Assembly (NCBI RefSeq): GCF_004016505.1
Contig: NZ_SACR01000005.1
Location: forward strand, 496,001 to 560,000
DNA: 64,000 bases
Direction of reading: 5' to 3'
Source: Rubrivivax rivuli
GTDB taxonomy: Bacteria; Pseudomonadota; Gammaproteobacteria; Burkholderiales; Burkholderiaceae_C
Part shown: piece by piece, positions 63,399-64,000 of the stretch
How the letters are laid out: every line of letters begins with the position of its first letter
Position numbering within the stretch: the stretch's first letter is position 1
Position numbers and translations under genes: made by a program
The notes under the pieces: model-generated
Seen by the model: only the letters and a program-made list of their open reading frames with translations
Told to the model about the DNA's origin: nothing
Database searches by the model: none

Positions 63399-64000
63399 AT
63401 GAGATCCCTACGAACGCTGGCCTTGCTGCTGCCCCTGCTGGCAGCGCTGCCCGCCTCGGCCCAGACCCTGCGCTGGGCCAGCCAGGGCGATGCGATGACG
63501 ATGGACCCGCATTCGCAGAACGAGACCCTGACCAACAGCATGAACGGGCAGGTCTACGAGACGCTGGTGGTGCGCGACCGCCAGCTCAACCTCGTGCCCG
63601 GCCTGGCCACGGCCTGGCAGCAGACCGGCCCGCTGACGTGGCGCTTCACGCTGCGCAGCGGCGTGAAGTTCCACGACGGCGCACCCTTCACGGCCGAAGA
63701 CGTGGTCTTCTCGATCCAGCGTGCGCAGTTGCCCACCTCCAACGTGGCGGTGTATGCCAACGCCCTGGGCGAGCCCAAGGCCGTGGGCCCGCTGACGGTG
63801 GAGTTCCGCACGCCGCGCGTGAACCCGGTCTTCTTGCAGCAGCTGGGCACCATCTTCATCATGAACAAGGCCTGGTGCGAGAAGCACCGCGTGGCCAAGC
63901 CGCTGGACTTCAAGAACCGGGAGGAGAGCCACGCTTCCTTCAACGCCAACGGCACCGGGCCCTTCATGCTCGACAAGCGCCAGCCCGGCACGCGCACCAC
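63399..64000 (+). CDS. ABC transporter family-5 substrate-binding protein (partial, runs off the window)
   Basis: The first ~200 codons of an extracellular solute-binding protein of the DppA/OppA family (SBP_bac_5), likely for peptides or similar compounds. A signal peptide (RSLRTLALLLPLLAALPASA) ends near residue 22. The N-terminal fold includes LRWASQGDAMTMDPHSQNE, QVYETLVVRDRQLNLVPGLA and VKFHDGAPFTAEDVVFSIQRA, diagnostic of the family. GAGGACGAGAG directly before the ATG gives the Shine-Dalgarno. The permease and ATPase genes would be expected beyond the window. The ligand is not predictable. Confidence 0.9.
   Translation, partial: MRSLRTLALLLPLLAALPASAQTLRWASQGDAMTMDPHSQNETLTNSMNGQVYETLVVRDRQLNLVPGLATAWQQTGPLTWRFTLRSGVKFHDGAPFTAEDVVFSIQRAQLPTSNVAVYANALGEPKAVGPLTVEFRTPRVNPVFLQQLGTIFIMNKAWCEKHRVAKPLDFKNREESHASFNANGTGPFMLDKRQPGTRT

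Overview
The window is very GC-rich, densely coding chromosomal DNA from a betaproteobacterium of the order Burkholderiales. The gene order fimV-truA-trpF-trpB-trpA-accD-folC-SPOR-cvpA-purF-metZ-gltX is characteristic of that order. A PEP-CTERM protein, a cyanide-insensitive type bd oxidase and an Oar-like TonB receptor fit the Leptothrix/Rubrivivax/Comamonadaceae side of it. The genus cannot be fixed from sequence reading alone. No phage, insertion sequence, CRISPR array, rRNA or plasmid gene was recognised.

Layout. 0-2.7 kb: an AraC-type regulator divergent from an NmrA-like oxidoreductase, then trmB. 2.9-5.3 kb: a large DUF6351 lipoprotein. 5.37-6.71 kb: an intact tRNA-Gly(CCC), a PEP-CTERM C-type-lectin-like protein behind a good sigma-54 promoter, and a degenerate full-length copy of the same tRNA-Gly whose last base is the first base of the next start codon. 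6.7-13.8 kb: a degenerate GGDEF protein, gabD, alaS and a TPR/2OG-Fe(II) oxygenase fusion. 13.9-17.3 kb: an Oar-like TonB-dependent receptor. 17.6-22 kb: a GNAT enzyme and a YecA/SEC-C protein, then a GbsR/MarR regulator in one operon with a CioAB-type terminal oxidase. 22-26.4 kb: coaBC, dut, a SlyD-like isomerase, a YcfD-type ribosomal oxygenase, a small unknown protein and a small lipoprotein closed by two tandem terminators.

26.5-36.6 kb is a propionyl-CoA/methylmalonyl-CoA module. A GntR regulator is divergent from methylmalonyl-CoA mutase, a GNAT-SnoaL fusion, meaB, pccB, pccA, bioB and a VOC protein that looks like the methylmalonyl-CoA epimerase. Propionyl-CoA is carboxylated by the biotin enzyme PccAB, epimerised, and rearranged by the B12 enzyme to succinyl-CoA. 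MeaB protects the mutase, and BioB makes the biotin that PccA needs. 36.7-38.3 kb: panBC (pantothenate, hence CoA), ending in a clear terminator. 38.4-41.6 kb: a DUF533 protein, an unrecognised multi-TM protein with a cytosolic Rossmann-like C-terminus, and a DUF938 methyltransferase.

41.8-47.2 kb: a LysR regulator translationally coupled to leuC-leuD-leuB, then asd. 47.4-61.4 kb: the conserved fimV-to-gltX block described above. 61.5-61.9 kb: a tRNA cluster Ala(GGC)-Glu(TTC)-Asp(GTC) with a terminator. 62-64 kb: an HD-GYP phosphodiesterase and the start of a family-5 ABC solute-binding protein cut by the window edge.

Most operons are tightly packed, with 1- or 4-nt stop/start overlaps, so several starts (including GTG and TTG) were placed by these overlaps and by Shine-Dalgarno sequences. 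Annotations rest on motif and family recognition by reading; no database search was run.
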